From Monilinia fructicola (taxonomy: Eukaryota > Ascomycota > Leotiomycetes > Helotiales > Sclerotiniaceae): a DNA stretch of 64,000 nucleotides. The stretch lies in NCBI GenBank assembly GCA_008692225.1, contig VICG01000007.1, forward strand, positions 2,390,501 through 2,454,500. The letters are read 5' to 3'. Position numbers and translations under genes: made by a program. The first letter of the stretch is position 1. Every line of letters begins with the position of its first letter. Positions 38,412 through 49,874 of this stretch are shown in pieces. Below the pieces are notes generated by a model. It searched no databases. It was not told the origin of the DNA and saw only the letters and a list, made by a program, of their open reading frames with translations.

Positions 38412-39184
38412 TTGAGACCCGTATACATATATAGATAACATCTGTCTATACCCTGGATACCTAGCTCCCTCAGTTTACCTCGCCAAAAAGAATCTCAAAC
38501 GAGATGGCAAAAACCTAGCGTGTGAACACCTGAGAAAACCTCGAAGGTTTTTATCCCGGGCAATCAGTTTATTGTCAGTCTGGAAGAAAGATGTCTCACA
38601 TCTCGTGCTGTAACACTTATAGCTCTGCTCCAATATTTTTCTTGGAAGTCATGGTTATTCTTACTACAAAAGATATGCTGAGCTAAATTGGCAGCTCACC
38701 ATTCTTGCCCATATTCACATGTTTTCCCAAGCTCATTTCCAAAGAGATGTTGTGGGATCTAGATAGAATGTGCTTTGGTTTTTGGCATTTTATCCAGTAC
38801 CTTACTGGTGCCTTTGAAGGAGCCTTGGGCGTTTTTATTAAACGTCGATTTCGTGATCTTCTGGTCGGATCTGCAGCACCAATATTCATATTATCGAAAC
38901 GTGAAGTACCGAAAAGTAATATTCCTACTTTCAGCAGTTGTATATATCTCCACACCTTTCTTCTGTCTTTAGTGTTTATCACAGCCAAAGGAGCAGATGA
39001 TAGTAGTAGTATTGATTTGCATTCTATTAAATCTCCTCAAAAGTATAAAAACATACTAAGCTAAGAAATTATATACAGAATTTTATATTAAAAGAATTAA
39101 AAGAGGCTTTTTGCCTTTAAATATATAGTTCTAGGTTTTTAATCCTATAAAATTTTAATTTTTCTATATAACTTTAAATAGTGT
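38412..39184. other. spacer, possible decayed sequence
   Basis: About 770 bp. Normal composition to 39000, then AT-rich. Overlapping frames on both strands at 38683-39064 have no recognisable family and no clear start context, so I do not call a gene. Confidence 0.45.
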
Positions 39185-39457
39185 TGTGACGAATATCACG
39201 TGCTTTAAGCACGTAATATCTCATTACGCTTAGCTTAGTAAAAGCTAGCTTTAAACTAAGCGATATTATATATTATTACGATCATATATTAAAATAAATT
39301 AATAAAGATTAATTAACTAGAATAAAAAAGTTAAGAAAAAAAGAGATCTTTAAGAGGCTTAGAGATCTCTAGGATTTTTAAAGATCTTTTCCTTTTTTAG
39401 CTTTCTTATTTTAGTTAACTAATCTTTATTAATTTGCTTTAATAAGTAATCGTAATA
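39185..39457. mobile_element. solo-LTR-like element L1 with internal inverted duplication
   Basis: Starts TGTGACGAATATCACGTG and ends AATCGTAATA, flanked by AGTGT and AGTAT (a 5-bp target duplication with one transition). It is longer (273 bp) than L2 and L3 because its 3' half occurs twice, head to head, meeting at AGAGATCTCT (about 39360). One inverted copy covers about 39275-39365 and the other 39365-39457. Confidence 0.65.
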
Positions 39458-40519
39458 AGTATTTTAAATATATATATATATATATATATATTAAAATAAA
39501 AATATTATTTATTTAAATTAAAAAGATACTTTAAGTAGTTTTAAATTCCTCTAAACAAACTTTAATTTATAGCTTTAATATTTACAAATATTAAAATCTT
39601 AAAAAATTTGAAAACCCTTTTCTTTTTTTTTAAAATAGCTTTTTTCTCTTACTTTAATTTCAAATCTTTTTTTTCTATTATTTTATAAATAGATACTTTT
39701 TATATATAGAATATTCTTTAATTTTTTTAATAATCTATTTTCGTTTTTTATTTTTTTGAGAGATATTAGCTTTTTTAAAGTAAGAGTTGCGGCTATAGCT
39801 TATCGCACACTTCGCATTTTCAACTACTTTATTTCATAATTTAATTATAAATTTATATATTAATATTTTTTTATAAAATTAGAACTATATATTAATAAAT
39901 ATTAACTAATTCCTTTACCTTAATTATATTCTTCAATTAGCAAATTAATCTTTTAATATATAAGCTAAAATCTAAAGAATCTACTTTTTTCTATAATACT
40001 TTTAATTTATATTTTAATTCTTTAATAAAAATAAATATAAATAATAGTTTTTTAAATTCCTCTTTATATTTAATACTATACTTGTTTTAATAAAATTTAG
40101 ATTTAAAAAGAGGAGTTTAATTAATACTCTATATAAAATACTTTAATTAAACTATATAAGTATATTCTAAATACACTTTTACCTTATCTTCTATAAAGAT
40201 ATATTTAAGTTCTAACTCGTTAAATAATAGGAATATTATTAAAATAAAAACCTAATGGATTCGAAGAATCTTAGTTCATCAATTTGTTATGTTATGTGAT
40301 TATTATACCTATACTATAAAAGGTTAAAAATGCAAAAATATAAACCTTAAATCCTTAGCGGCTTATATGATTGATTATAAGTAAACAGCGAAAATTTTAA
40401 TTGATCGAATATTAATAAATAGAAAACCTTAATTTTTAATGCCGACATTCCATTTTGCTTTGAAACTAAATTATTCCAGCTACTTGGTAAACCATTTCGA
40501 AAGGTAATCAACCATTTTG

Positions 40520-40735
40520 GTCTATTCCATTTCGGCCTATTCCATTTCGGCCCATTCCATTTTGGCCATTCCATTTCGGCCTATTCCATTTCGGCCCATT
40601 CCATTTTGGCCATTCCATTTCGGCCTATTCCATTTCGGCCCATTCCATTTCGGCCCATTCCATTTCGGCCCATTCCATTTTGGCCATTCCATTTCGGCCC
40701 ATTCCATTTCGGCCCATTCCATTTCAGCCATTTCA
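40520..40735. repeat. 15-bp minisatellite
   Basis: About fourteen copies of the unit CATTTCGGCCCATTC with variants (TTTGG for TTCGG, CTATTC for CCATTC; some units shortened to 10-12 bp). A shorter, more diverged version is at 60640-60790 in composite C2. Frames over it (WPKWNG repeats) are artefacts. Confidence 0.8.
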
Positions 40736-41510
40736 TTATAGCTATTTCATATAGGCCTTATTTATTATAAATAATAAATAATAAATAATAAATAATAAAT
40801 AATAAATAATAAATAAAAATAAATAAAAATAAATAATAAATAATAAATAATAAATAAAAATAATAAATAATAAATAATAAATAATAAATAATAAATAATA
40901 AATAATAATAAATAATAAATAATAAATAATAAATAATAATAAATAATAAATAAATAATAATAAAAATAATAAATAAATAATAAATAATAAATAATAAATA
41001 ATAAATACTTTAAATATATTATATATCTTATATATAATTAAAAAATATCAAGAAATATATAAAAACTATAAAGCTTCTTTATAAATTCTAGATATTAAAT
41101 TAAATAGAAAAATATTTAAAAGTAAACTAAATAGAATAAAAAAATAAAGAGAATAAAAAAAGATAAAAAAAAATAAAAAGAATAAAAAGAATAAAAAGAA
41201 TAAAAGAATAAAAAGAATAAAAAGAATAAAAAGAATAAATAAAAAAGAATAAAAAGAATAAAATAGAATTATTATTAAGAAAATTATATAAACTAATATT
41301 TATTTAAAAAATATTATTTAAAAATTTATTATTAAATATAAAAAGAAATATAGAAAGAAAGAATATTATTATTAATATACTTAATATAGAATATAATTAT
41401 ATTAAATGTTTCTTTATAATATAAAAGTATTTATTCTAAATTAAGAAAGTAGAAAATAAATATATAATAGTAAAGGATTTTAAAAATGATTTCTCTCTTA
41501 AGTATTATTA

Positions 41511-41725
<215 letters not shown>

Positions 41726-41731
41726 GCTATA

Positions 41732-41886
41732 CTAGCACTTGCGGAAAATAAATTTTTAGATTATGGATTCGTAGAATTTTATTAGCCTCGAACGAAGTGA
41801 GGATTGGGGGTTTGGGGGCTAGCCTTTATTAAGTAATAAAATTCGAAGAATCCATAGTCTGAAAATTTATTTTCTGCGAGTGCTAG
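41732..41886 (+). mobile_element. hairpin element, copy 2 (end of C1)
   Basis: 155 bp; arms start CTAGCACTTGCGGAAAATAA and end TTATTTTCTGCGAGTGCTAG. Same loop as copy 1, including GGGGGTTTGGGGGCTAGCC. An (ATT)n tract of over 200 bp abuts its left side. Confidence 0.75.
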
Positions 41887-42459
41887 TTACAATACGCTTT
41901 CAAAATAATACTTTTACTATTTTTATTTTTCTCTAAAAATATTAATAAAGATTTATAATTCTAATTGATTATTCTTAATATTATAACTAATATTCTTTTT
42001 AATTTATTTAATAACTCAAATTCTGTTATTTTTTCTTAGATCAAAAATGCTTTTATTCAATTGTATAACCTTTCTCTAATTCCCTCCTTTTCTTAAATAA
42101 TAATATTATTATTAATCCCTTATTAATAATAGGAATATATAAAATCTAATCTTCTTTTACTTATATTCTTAAAATAAAAGATTTAGAATATATTATAAAT
42201 CGTTTAAAACTATATTAATATAATTCTTTTTTGATTATAAATAATAAAGTTTCAAGTTAAAAAACGATTTTGATTTATTTATAAATTATTTTCCTTTTAA
42301 TCTAATTCTTTATTATATTTCTTATAATTTAACGAATTTCTTTAATTAACATTTAAAAATATATATAAACCTTTCTCTTATATGTTTTTTACTTTAATTC
42401 AAATTTAAAAATACTTCTAATTATCAAATATTCAATACTAATATTTCTTCTAATCTATA

Positions 42460-43464
42460 AGTCGCCTACCCTACTTCTCGCCACCCCCTCATTTGGCCAG
42501 CATTTTACACTAAAAACCATCATTTAACGTATTTATAACTCTATAAAAAATGAATATATATTTTTTAAATTTTAATTAAAGCTTTTATATATAATTATAA
42601 ATAGATTCTAGAAATCTTAAATTTTTGCGATTTTTTTATAAAGAGTAATTAAAGATTATAGAAAATTAAAATTTTTGGTTTTGGATTTGTATAGAAATCA
42701 TATACAAAATTGAAACTTTAAAAAAAATAATTATAACTTTTGAATAAAAATAATCAAAAATAATTTATAATTTTTTATAAAATCTATAAGTCAATATATA
42801 ATAAATACGCTATTTAAGATATATATAAATAATTTATAATTATTAAGTAAATTAAAATTATAAATTTTTTATTTAAATTTTATCGTTAAAATTATTACGA
42901 TTATATACTAAAGCAAATTAATAGAGGTTAATTAACTAAAATAAGAAAGCTAAGGAGGGAAAAGATCTTTAAGGGATCTAAAGATCTCTTATATATACAA
43001 TATCGCTTAGCGTGATAAGATATCACGTGCTTAAGGCACGTGATATTCGTTACAAAAATCTAAGAATCTATATTAAACATTTATTATAAATAATAATATA
43101 TTATTAAAATAAAGAATATAATTAAAATTGATTTTAAGATTTTTTAATTTTTTTTAGATTATTTTTAACTATTTTTGTTAAATAAATATAATTTCTTTTT
43201 AAAGATTTTGATTTTATATAGGATTTATATATAAATCTAAAATTAGAATTTTAATTTTTTATAATCTTTTATTACTCTTTATAAAAAAATTATAAAAATT
43301 TAAGATTTTTAGAATATATTAATTAATATATATATTAATTCATTATTCAAAATTTTAATTGTTTATATTGATTAATTAAGAAGTTATTAATACGTTAAAA
43401 TAGCTATTTTTCATATAAAATACTAGTCAAATGAGGGGGGTAGCGAGAAGTAGAGTAAGCGACT
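42460..43464. mobile_element. 1.0 kb TIR element T2, inserted in M2
   Basis: Inverted ends AGTCGCCTACCCTACTTCTC and its counterpart GAGAAGTAGAGTAAGCGACT, about 43 bp in all, flanked by TA (42458-42459, 43465-43466). AT-rich interior with further imperfect inverted symmetry around GAATATAT(A)TTTTT. It contains the solo-LTR-like L2. No transposase frame remains. Confidence 0.75.
42893..43054 (-). mobile_element. solo-LTR-like element L2, inserted in T2
   Basis: 162 bp, reverse orientation: reads TGTAACGAATATCACGTGCC from 43054 and ends AATCGTAATA at 42893. It is flanked by a perfect 5-bp duplication AAAAT (42888-42892 and 43055-43059). It holds a double E-box palindrome CACGTGCTTAAGGCACGTG. 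Confidence 0.75.
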
Positions 43465-43698
43465 TAATTAGGATTTTCTATTATTATATACTTAAAATAA
43501 TTTAAAGTAATAAAAAGTACTCTAATTTTATTTATATTTATATTAATTATCCTTATTTCTAAAAAAAACTATTATTTTAAATTTGAAGAAAAAATATTGA
43601 AAAATAAATTTATAGTAGAATTTTAAAATATATATATCGAAAAATAAATGGCTAATAAATCTCGCTTAAGGTATACGATAAGCTATGGCCCTAACTCT

Positions 43699-45363
43699 TA
43701 TAAATATTTTAAAAATAAAATAGTATTTAAAACCTTACTTAATTAAAAAGCGATATTATATTATAAAAGCTATATTATCGTTAAAAGTTATAAATTTAAA
43801 AAATGATTATTATTATTATCGTTAAAAAGGACTTTTAGGGATAATAGTATAATTCGAGATTTAAAGCGATAGTATAGCTTTATAAGTAATTCGATTAATT
43901 CACTTAGCTTTATAAACTTTTATAATAGGGGTTATAGGTTCGTAGAGGGCATTATGTATAGATATTGAATCTTCGCCTTTCTAAGGGGGCAAATGGAAGA
44001 TCTTAAAAGAACCATCTCATGTTGTATACAAGTAGCCCCTGCCTGTCACCTTGTATAAAGGCAAATTTAGCAATATAAAGTTCCTTCTGTACAGACATTT
44101 TGACTCTTAGACTTGCGAATACCCTGCTCACCCGATCGAGTTTCTGTGTGTATTTTTTTCCAGGACTCATTCTCTATGCTTGGAATATCTACTGATCAAA
44201 TATGGTTCTCTACAAGAGCATGGTCGCAGAAGTAGAAGAAGAAAAATGTTCATATGCATTTCGGAAACCAGTGAGTTGAGAAATCCCTAGAAGAAGTACA
44301 GAGAGACGACCACAGAGCATGGGTCAGACTAAAGTAACAGCCGTACCAAAGAGGACGATCTGGGCAAATTTCAAGAGACCGTGACATCTCCAAAATTTTC
44401 ATATCCCATACACCTTGATGAACAAACGGGAGATAGGAATGACCAAGCTCTCGAATGATTACAGTATCCTACATTCCATATTAATGCTACACTAAAACTC
44501 CATCTGGTATATCTGCCACTTCTATTTCGAATAGAAATCCTCCCTATATCATCGTATTCTTCTTTGCAATCTCCTTGTATAAATCCAATCCAAAGAAGTC
44601 CCTTTGGAATCCTCATAGCTTTACATCTAAGTAGATAGTAACTTCCATCACAATATTTCGAGGTCAATGAGCGGGAGAATACGACTAAAGTAGAAACAAA
44701 ATCCAGAAACCTCTTCGAGGCTCTCGACTATGCTTCAGACTAAAGTAGAGAAAGCAGTATTCTAAATTCTACGAATATAAAGCATCACGCTAGCCCTCAC
44801 GATCAAATAACATTTCCAACAAAGCCTCAGAAGCAAACGAATATTCCAAAGTGAATCACCAAATCTTCGATCAACTTCGATGGCATGAAGCATTAAGCTC
44901 TGGGCCCTATGCGTAAATTTTGATCTCTCGCATCATAGTATTATCAATAATGAATGACGATCAAATCGCTAGATCACGACACTCAAAGTCAAAGAACCTA
45001 TCTCAAATCGGTAGGCAGTAGGGGTATGAATAAATCAATGCTCGCATATGCAACCCAATCGACAAGAAACCGAATGAACTCCCCTTCATCTCTCCCTTGT
45101 AGATATTCTCCTTTTCCTCACCCGGCACGCTATAAAAAGAACAAAATCATCAAAAAACGTCTCTAGAACAAACTCCCAATAAAGGAGGCAAAATACCAGA
45201 GGTTAGAAAGAACAAGACACGAAGGTTTGCGGCCCATTTCAGTTGCACAAGTTGTACATAGAAAATCGGCGGATAATGAGTAATCATGATGGATGAAACT
45301 CTTTACTCCAGATCGGAATTTCATTATATATCATGCCTATAATTTAGCTCTGAAACACCACTC
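43699..45363. other. spacer between transposon block and phosphotransferase gene
   Basis: First 250 bp still AT-rich, then normal composition from about 43920. Contains only short frames (for example 44371-44667 minus) with no recognisable family. Possible decayed sequence; no supported gene. Confidence 0.45.
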
Positions 45364-46689
45364 CTACAACTTGGCTTTCACCTCCGCCCCCTTCCTTTCC
45401 TTCGCTAAGCCCACAAACTTCCAACATAAATCTCCCATCGGCCACCTCGCCTTAGCATGCACCTCAGCTTTTGCGCTACTCGCCTGTCTCACTGCCCACC
45501 TAGCCGCTATTCCCTGGTAAATACAGGTATTCCTAAAGAACCCAAACGCCATTCCCCATGGTAAATCTGGTTCTGGGTCCCAGCCTGCCGTTTCTCGATA
45601 CCAGGATATCAGATCTGATTGCGATGGGAGACCAGGTAAGTGATCTTCCTGGAACTGTGGAAGGGATTCGAATTTCTTTTCGTGTTGGACGCTGTAGGGG
45701 GAAAGGATATTTATAATGTCTGAGAGGGGATGTCCGATTGTGGACATTTCCCAACTGGGGAGGAGGGATGTTAGTATGGGTTTCTTAATACAAGATGAAA
45801 AAGAATTCTTAATGTGAAAGAGAAAAACATACTCTAGAATCCCAATAACCCTTGGTTCCGTCTTGTGGAAAACTAAATTATCAATCTTATAATCCCCATG
45901 AACCAACGCTGCTCTATCCTTCGGCTGAAATTTCCTATCTCGAAAAAATCGCAGTATTTCCTCAATATGGGGTATCTGACCCACAGGTTCTTTCGTCTCA
46001 ATATCAACTGTCGAAGCCTGTGCCTCACTTATCGTACCAAAAGTTTTGATTTGGCGATCGTAGAATCCCGCTGATTTTCCAAAGCTGGTAAGCCCTGCTT
46101 CTGATATATTAACACGATGAAGTTTAGCTAGAGTACGAATCGCATCATGCCACCTATTCTCACATCCTATCAGTATCGAGTTCTTGTCACAACCTCCAAA
46201 ATAGCGTGAAACATACATCGCTCTTCTTTCTTTTGCACTCACTCCCGGCATTCCAGGATCCTCAATAATCCTCCCATCCAAGAATTCCATGATATAAAAT
46301 GGCGTACCAATTACCTCCTCATCCTCACACAAACAATATGCCTTTGGAACCGGTACATCTGTTTTCTCCAACGCATGAATAACACGATATTCGCGCTCGA
46401 CTTGATGTGCCGTTTTCGAGACGAGCTTTCCTGGAGGCTTCTTGCGCATTACGTATTTTTGGCCATTAGCTGCAAGTAGTTGATATGTTGGATTTGATTG
46501 ACCGAATCCGAACTACTTGTTCGACTAGGTAAGCAACGAATTTTTGGAGAAATGAAGGACTGAGGTGTGGATTGGAAAGGTTGCACCAACTTGTTTGATC
46601 CCGATGGGAATCTTTATTTCAGGTACGTGCTTCTCTATATACTTCTCCAAAGCTTGGAGATCAATGGGCTGTCTTACAGAACCCGCCAT
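45364..46689 (-). CDS. APH/ACAD10-11-type phosphotransferase family protein
   Basis: Protein-kinase-like small-molecule kinase, 368 aa, intact. Exons 46591-46689, 46217-46512, 45833-46153 and 45364-45754; introns 78, 63 and 78 bp. All junctions restore family sequence (IKQ-FGFGQSNPTYQLLAANG, RRAM-WHDAIRTLAKLH, VIGIL-DWEMSTIGHPLSD). Motifs: nucleotide-binding MRKKPPGKL with Lys; catalytic VHGDYKIDNLVFH (HGDxxxxN); metal-binding DWE. It resembles the kinase half of ACAD10/ACAD11, which in animals phosphorylates hydroxy-acyl-CoA; the substrate here is not known. Start at MAGSVRQPIDLQALEKYI, the expected N-terminus. The promoter side has a (TAGG)n tract. Confidence 0.85.
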
Positions 46690-47767
46690 TGTGTGTATAT
46701 AATCAGTTCCAAGTGAGTATTGTAGTAGGAGATGGTTCGTGAGATTTTGTGGAGGTGAAGTTACATTTTATTATGAGATAAGAGTGAAGTCGGAGCACAA
46801 GTGTGCCTCGGCCTCGGTTCAACAAGGGTGTAAAAATACGCTAAGCTCCACGAAGGCGGGGAAGTTAGCGCGTTAGTTCACGAGAATAGCCAAAAGTGGC
46901 ATATATTGCATTTTTGTATTGCATATTATGTAAGGAGGTAGGTAGGTAGGTAGGTGGGCGGGTAGGGAGGTAGGTAGTTAGGTAGATTGGTTGGTCAATC
47001 AATAGATTGCTAATTGTGGTATATGTTTATAGCTACTTGGCTCTGTTTTATATAGTCTCGATGTATATCGTCTAATTGTCTAATCATTTTGTATACTCAG
47101 TACTGTCTATCATCGGATTCCGAGAAGTGTTAGAATAGTAGTACTCAAGTAGCTTGAATATGACGATTAATTCATGTATCTGGGTATATATAAGCCCTAA
47201 TTCTTCCCCCCGGGCTGTAACTGTGAATGCTCAAACACATATTCCTCAACATCCACAAGTCTATCCCCCAAGTTTTCATCTCTTTGCCTCTTTGCCTCCC
47301 TTATCCCTCCCACTAGATAATACAACAACATGAACATAACAAGGGAAAACCCGGCTTAGCCTCGTATTAATCGGACCCTTCCTCACGATACAGCATCAAA
47401 TCTCAATTCGATTCCATCGCCCAACCAAACTCCATCAAAAATGCTTTATCAATAATACAGATGAAAGAAAAGTCGACAAAATGAGACTGATAAAACTAAA
47501 CCCAGTATTCCCTACTATAACAGCCCAAGATTCGTGATTCCTAAATAGAAGGCAAAGGCAAACTTATGATCGGCATCAACGTATGTGTAATATAGATATA
47601 AATTCAGCAGAGATTGAGAAGATAAAATTGTGTAGAAAAAGATGTTTATGGTATCATCTTGCACGCACGGATATATATCGAGGAGTATCATACGCCAGGC
47701 TACGCAGCTGTGAGATGAGAAGTCTCAAATTCTTTTCGGCCATTTGTCCATGGTACTAAGCGTGGAT
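46690..47767. other. intergenic with (TAGG)n
   Basis: Promoter of the phosphotransferase gene; (TAGG/TAGGTAGG)n at 46930-46985. From 47200 onward, probable 3' region of the minus-strand gene ending at 47768. Nothing coding seen. Confidence 0.5.
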
Positions 47768-49874
47768 CTAAAAGTTCAAGCTAGGCTGGACACCTCTTTT
47801 CAACGTGATTTGACTCAAACTCAAAGTCCTCTCATCACCCTTTCCAGTGTCAACACTAAGCCTTGTGTTTCGATCTCTGGTTCCCTTGCCAGCTCCAAAA
47901 ACCTCGTCTCCAAATGTCGGGCCACCTAATTCTTCCTTGGGGGTCTGGAAGACGTCGGGAGTTGCTACATATGCATCATCATCACTATCGATGCCAAAGA
48001 GTTCGGATGTGCTCTTGGTCGAAGATGTGGTATCGAGGATTGGTCTACCCCCAGCGACTGAATCAGGGGTTGGATATGAGGTGGAAGCTATTGAGGGATA
48101 TGAGGCAATTCGTTGTTGTAATGTGAGTACAATATTCTCAAGGTGCTGGCGTGCAGATTGTTCCGCTAGGAACATATTCGTCAAGTTGGTGTAGTGTTCT
48201 ATTGTCAGATGGGCATCTTTTTGAATGGTGGGTGAACTGGACGGAAGACCTCGAATAGTAGTTGAGGTTGAAAGGGGACGGCCAGTTGTATGAGAACTGC
48301 TAAGGTGGACGCGGTCATCTGTGGTTGTGGCGTACGGAGTTGGGACTGTTTCATCAAAATCAGGATGGTAAGAATTATGAGACGAGGATGTAGGTCGATT
48401 AATATTATTATTTGAGGAGAGCCGATTTTGAGCGCCGAACTCGTGCCAATGTCGATGCCGAGGTAGGACTGGCAAAGTCAATTCTGAGTTATCAGTTGGA
48501 GGACGGCGCGCAGAGGAACTGCGATCTCGTTGGCCTCCTTTGGGGGGATCTCGGAGGGTGACATTATCTCCGTTTCCATTGAGCTGTCGGTGGATCTGAC
48601 ATACTGTCTTCTCCATTTCAGAGAGTCTAGACTCGATATGATCAACCCTCGTGGCCAGATCAGCAGCCTGAGTAATCTTCATGCCAGTCAATCCACTCAA
48701 ATTTCCAAAATTGAAAGGCTGTAGTTGATCCCGAGACTCTATCGGCCGTGGACTTTCTGGATCGTCCACTGACATAGGTTCATCCGCTTCCGCCTTGTTC
48801 GAGGATAATGGAGACAATGGCCCAGGATCGTAGCTTGCTCTCCAATGGCGAATCTCATCACTGCGACATCTAGTCGTTTCACCCGCAACTCTTGCAGCTT
48901 CTCGTAATTGCCCAAGAGACCTTGAACGCCTATTTGGGTGACTGCCACTTGTGATTGCCATACCAATGGATCCAGAACCATCCTCGTCAGATAGGGCTTT
49001 GCTACCTTTAGCCTGAGCGCTAGCAGGTCGCGGCGAAAGTCCCGTCCAATCTGCATAGCCTGGTGTCTTATCTGGTGTATATAACCTACCCGTAGTGACC
49101 CTCGTTCTTGTCGTGGTACTTTGTGTTTGTGTGGATATTCGAGTTGGGTCTCGCTCTGTGTCGTTATTTTCCTTTAGACTGCTGTCGACAAAAGGAGAAT
49201 GCGATCGAAGGGCCCGGTTAAACTCATTGATTGGCATGGAGGTAGAACGTTTGGGCGAGGTGGCAGCATTCACTGGATTTCGGCTCAGCGCAGTTGGGTC
49301 CTACAAATTATTAGACAATCGCAATGTAACACAATATGCCTTGACTTACACTACGGTGATGCTGTTCACTTTGCAGAGCATCAATGACCTGCCTCTTATG
49401 TGACGCATCTTTCCGTTTCTTTCCAAATATTTTGCTCAATACGCCTTTAAAGGTCGACTGCTTTCGCGCAGGCTTTGAGATGATTGATTCTGATGCTCTG
49501 CCAACCGGCGATGAGCACCCATGAACGCTAAAATCTTCTGTGAGACGTGAAGGGGCATTATACGATGGCCGGTTAGAAGGTATGGGGGTGCTTCCTATCC
49601 GCCTAGATGGTTCGATATAGCTACCCATCCCAATATCTCCATGCGCCAGAGCACTATGGCCAGAAATGGCGGACCCCCTCATAACTTTCTCGATTCCATC
49701 TGAATGAAGAGATCCAAGAGGAGTCGCTATACCAGTTCCTGGAGATCTAATTGGGAATTCGTCGTCGTCGCGTATTGGGATGGGAGCAGAAATCCTCCCA
49801 CGGACGGTAGAACCAGTATTTGTTCGACCTGAGGCTTCCGACTTCCAGGTTCCAGCCTTGGGAATTTTACTCAT
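47768..49874 (-). CDS. Ser/Pro-rich conserved fungal protein with short coiled coils
   Basis: 685 aa, function unknown, probably cytoplasmic or nuclear phosphoprotein. Exons 49350-49874 and 47768-49300; intron 49301-49349 (49 bp, GTAAGT...TTGTAG), frame maintained. The N-terminus is basic with many SP/TP sites; KQSTFKGVLSKIFGKKRKD (about residues 140-160) could be a membrane- or nuclear-targeting helix. The middle has RHWRASYDPGPLSPLSSN and LQPFNFGNLSGLTGMKITQA, which I recall as conserved in other ascomycete hypothetical proteins. Coiled-coil segments ATRVDHIESRLSEMEKTV (about 390-410) and EQSARQHLENIVLTLQQRIA (about 555-580). The acidic C-terminus includes FGIDSDDDAYVATPDVFQTP. Confidence 0.75.

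Noticed and set aside
38683..39064. Overlapping frames of about 100-119 codons on both strands
   Set aside because: No recognisable domain, and both strands open equally; called as spacer.
40517..40741. WPKWNG-type repeat protein
   Set aside because: Translation of the 15-bp minisatellite inside composite C1; no start context and lies in a transposon.
41732..41886. Helitron 3' end (ends in CTAG followed by T)
   Set aside because: The CTRR-type end and A/T junction are suggestive, but there is no 5' TC end and the 155-bp double-arm hairpin is not typical.
44371..44667. 98-codon minus-strand frame
   Set aside because: No family resemblance, splice context or neighbouring exons.
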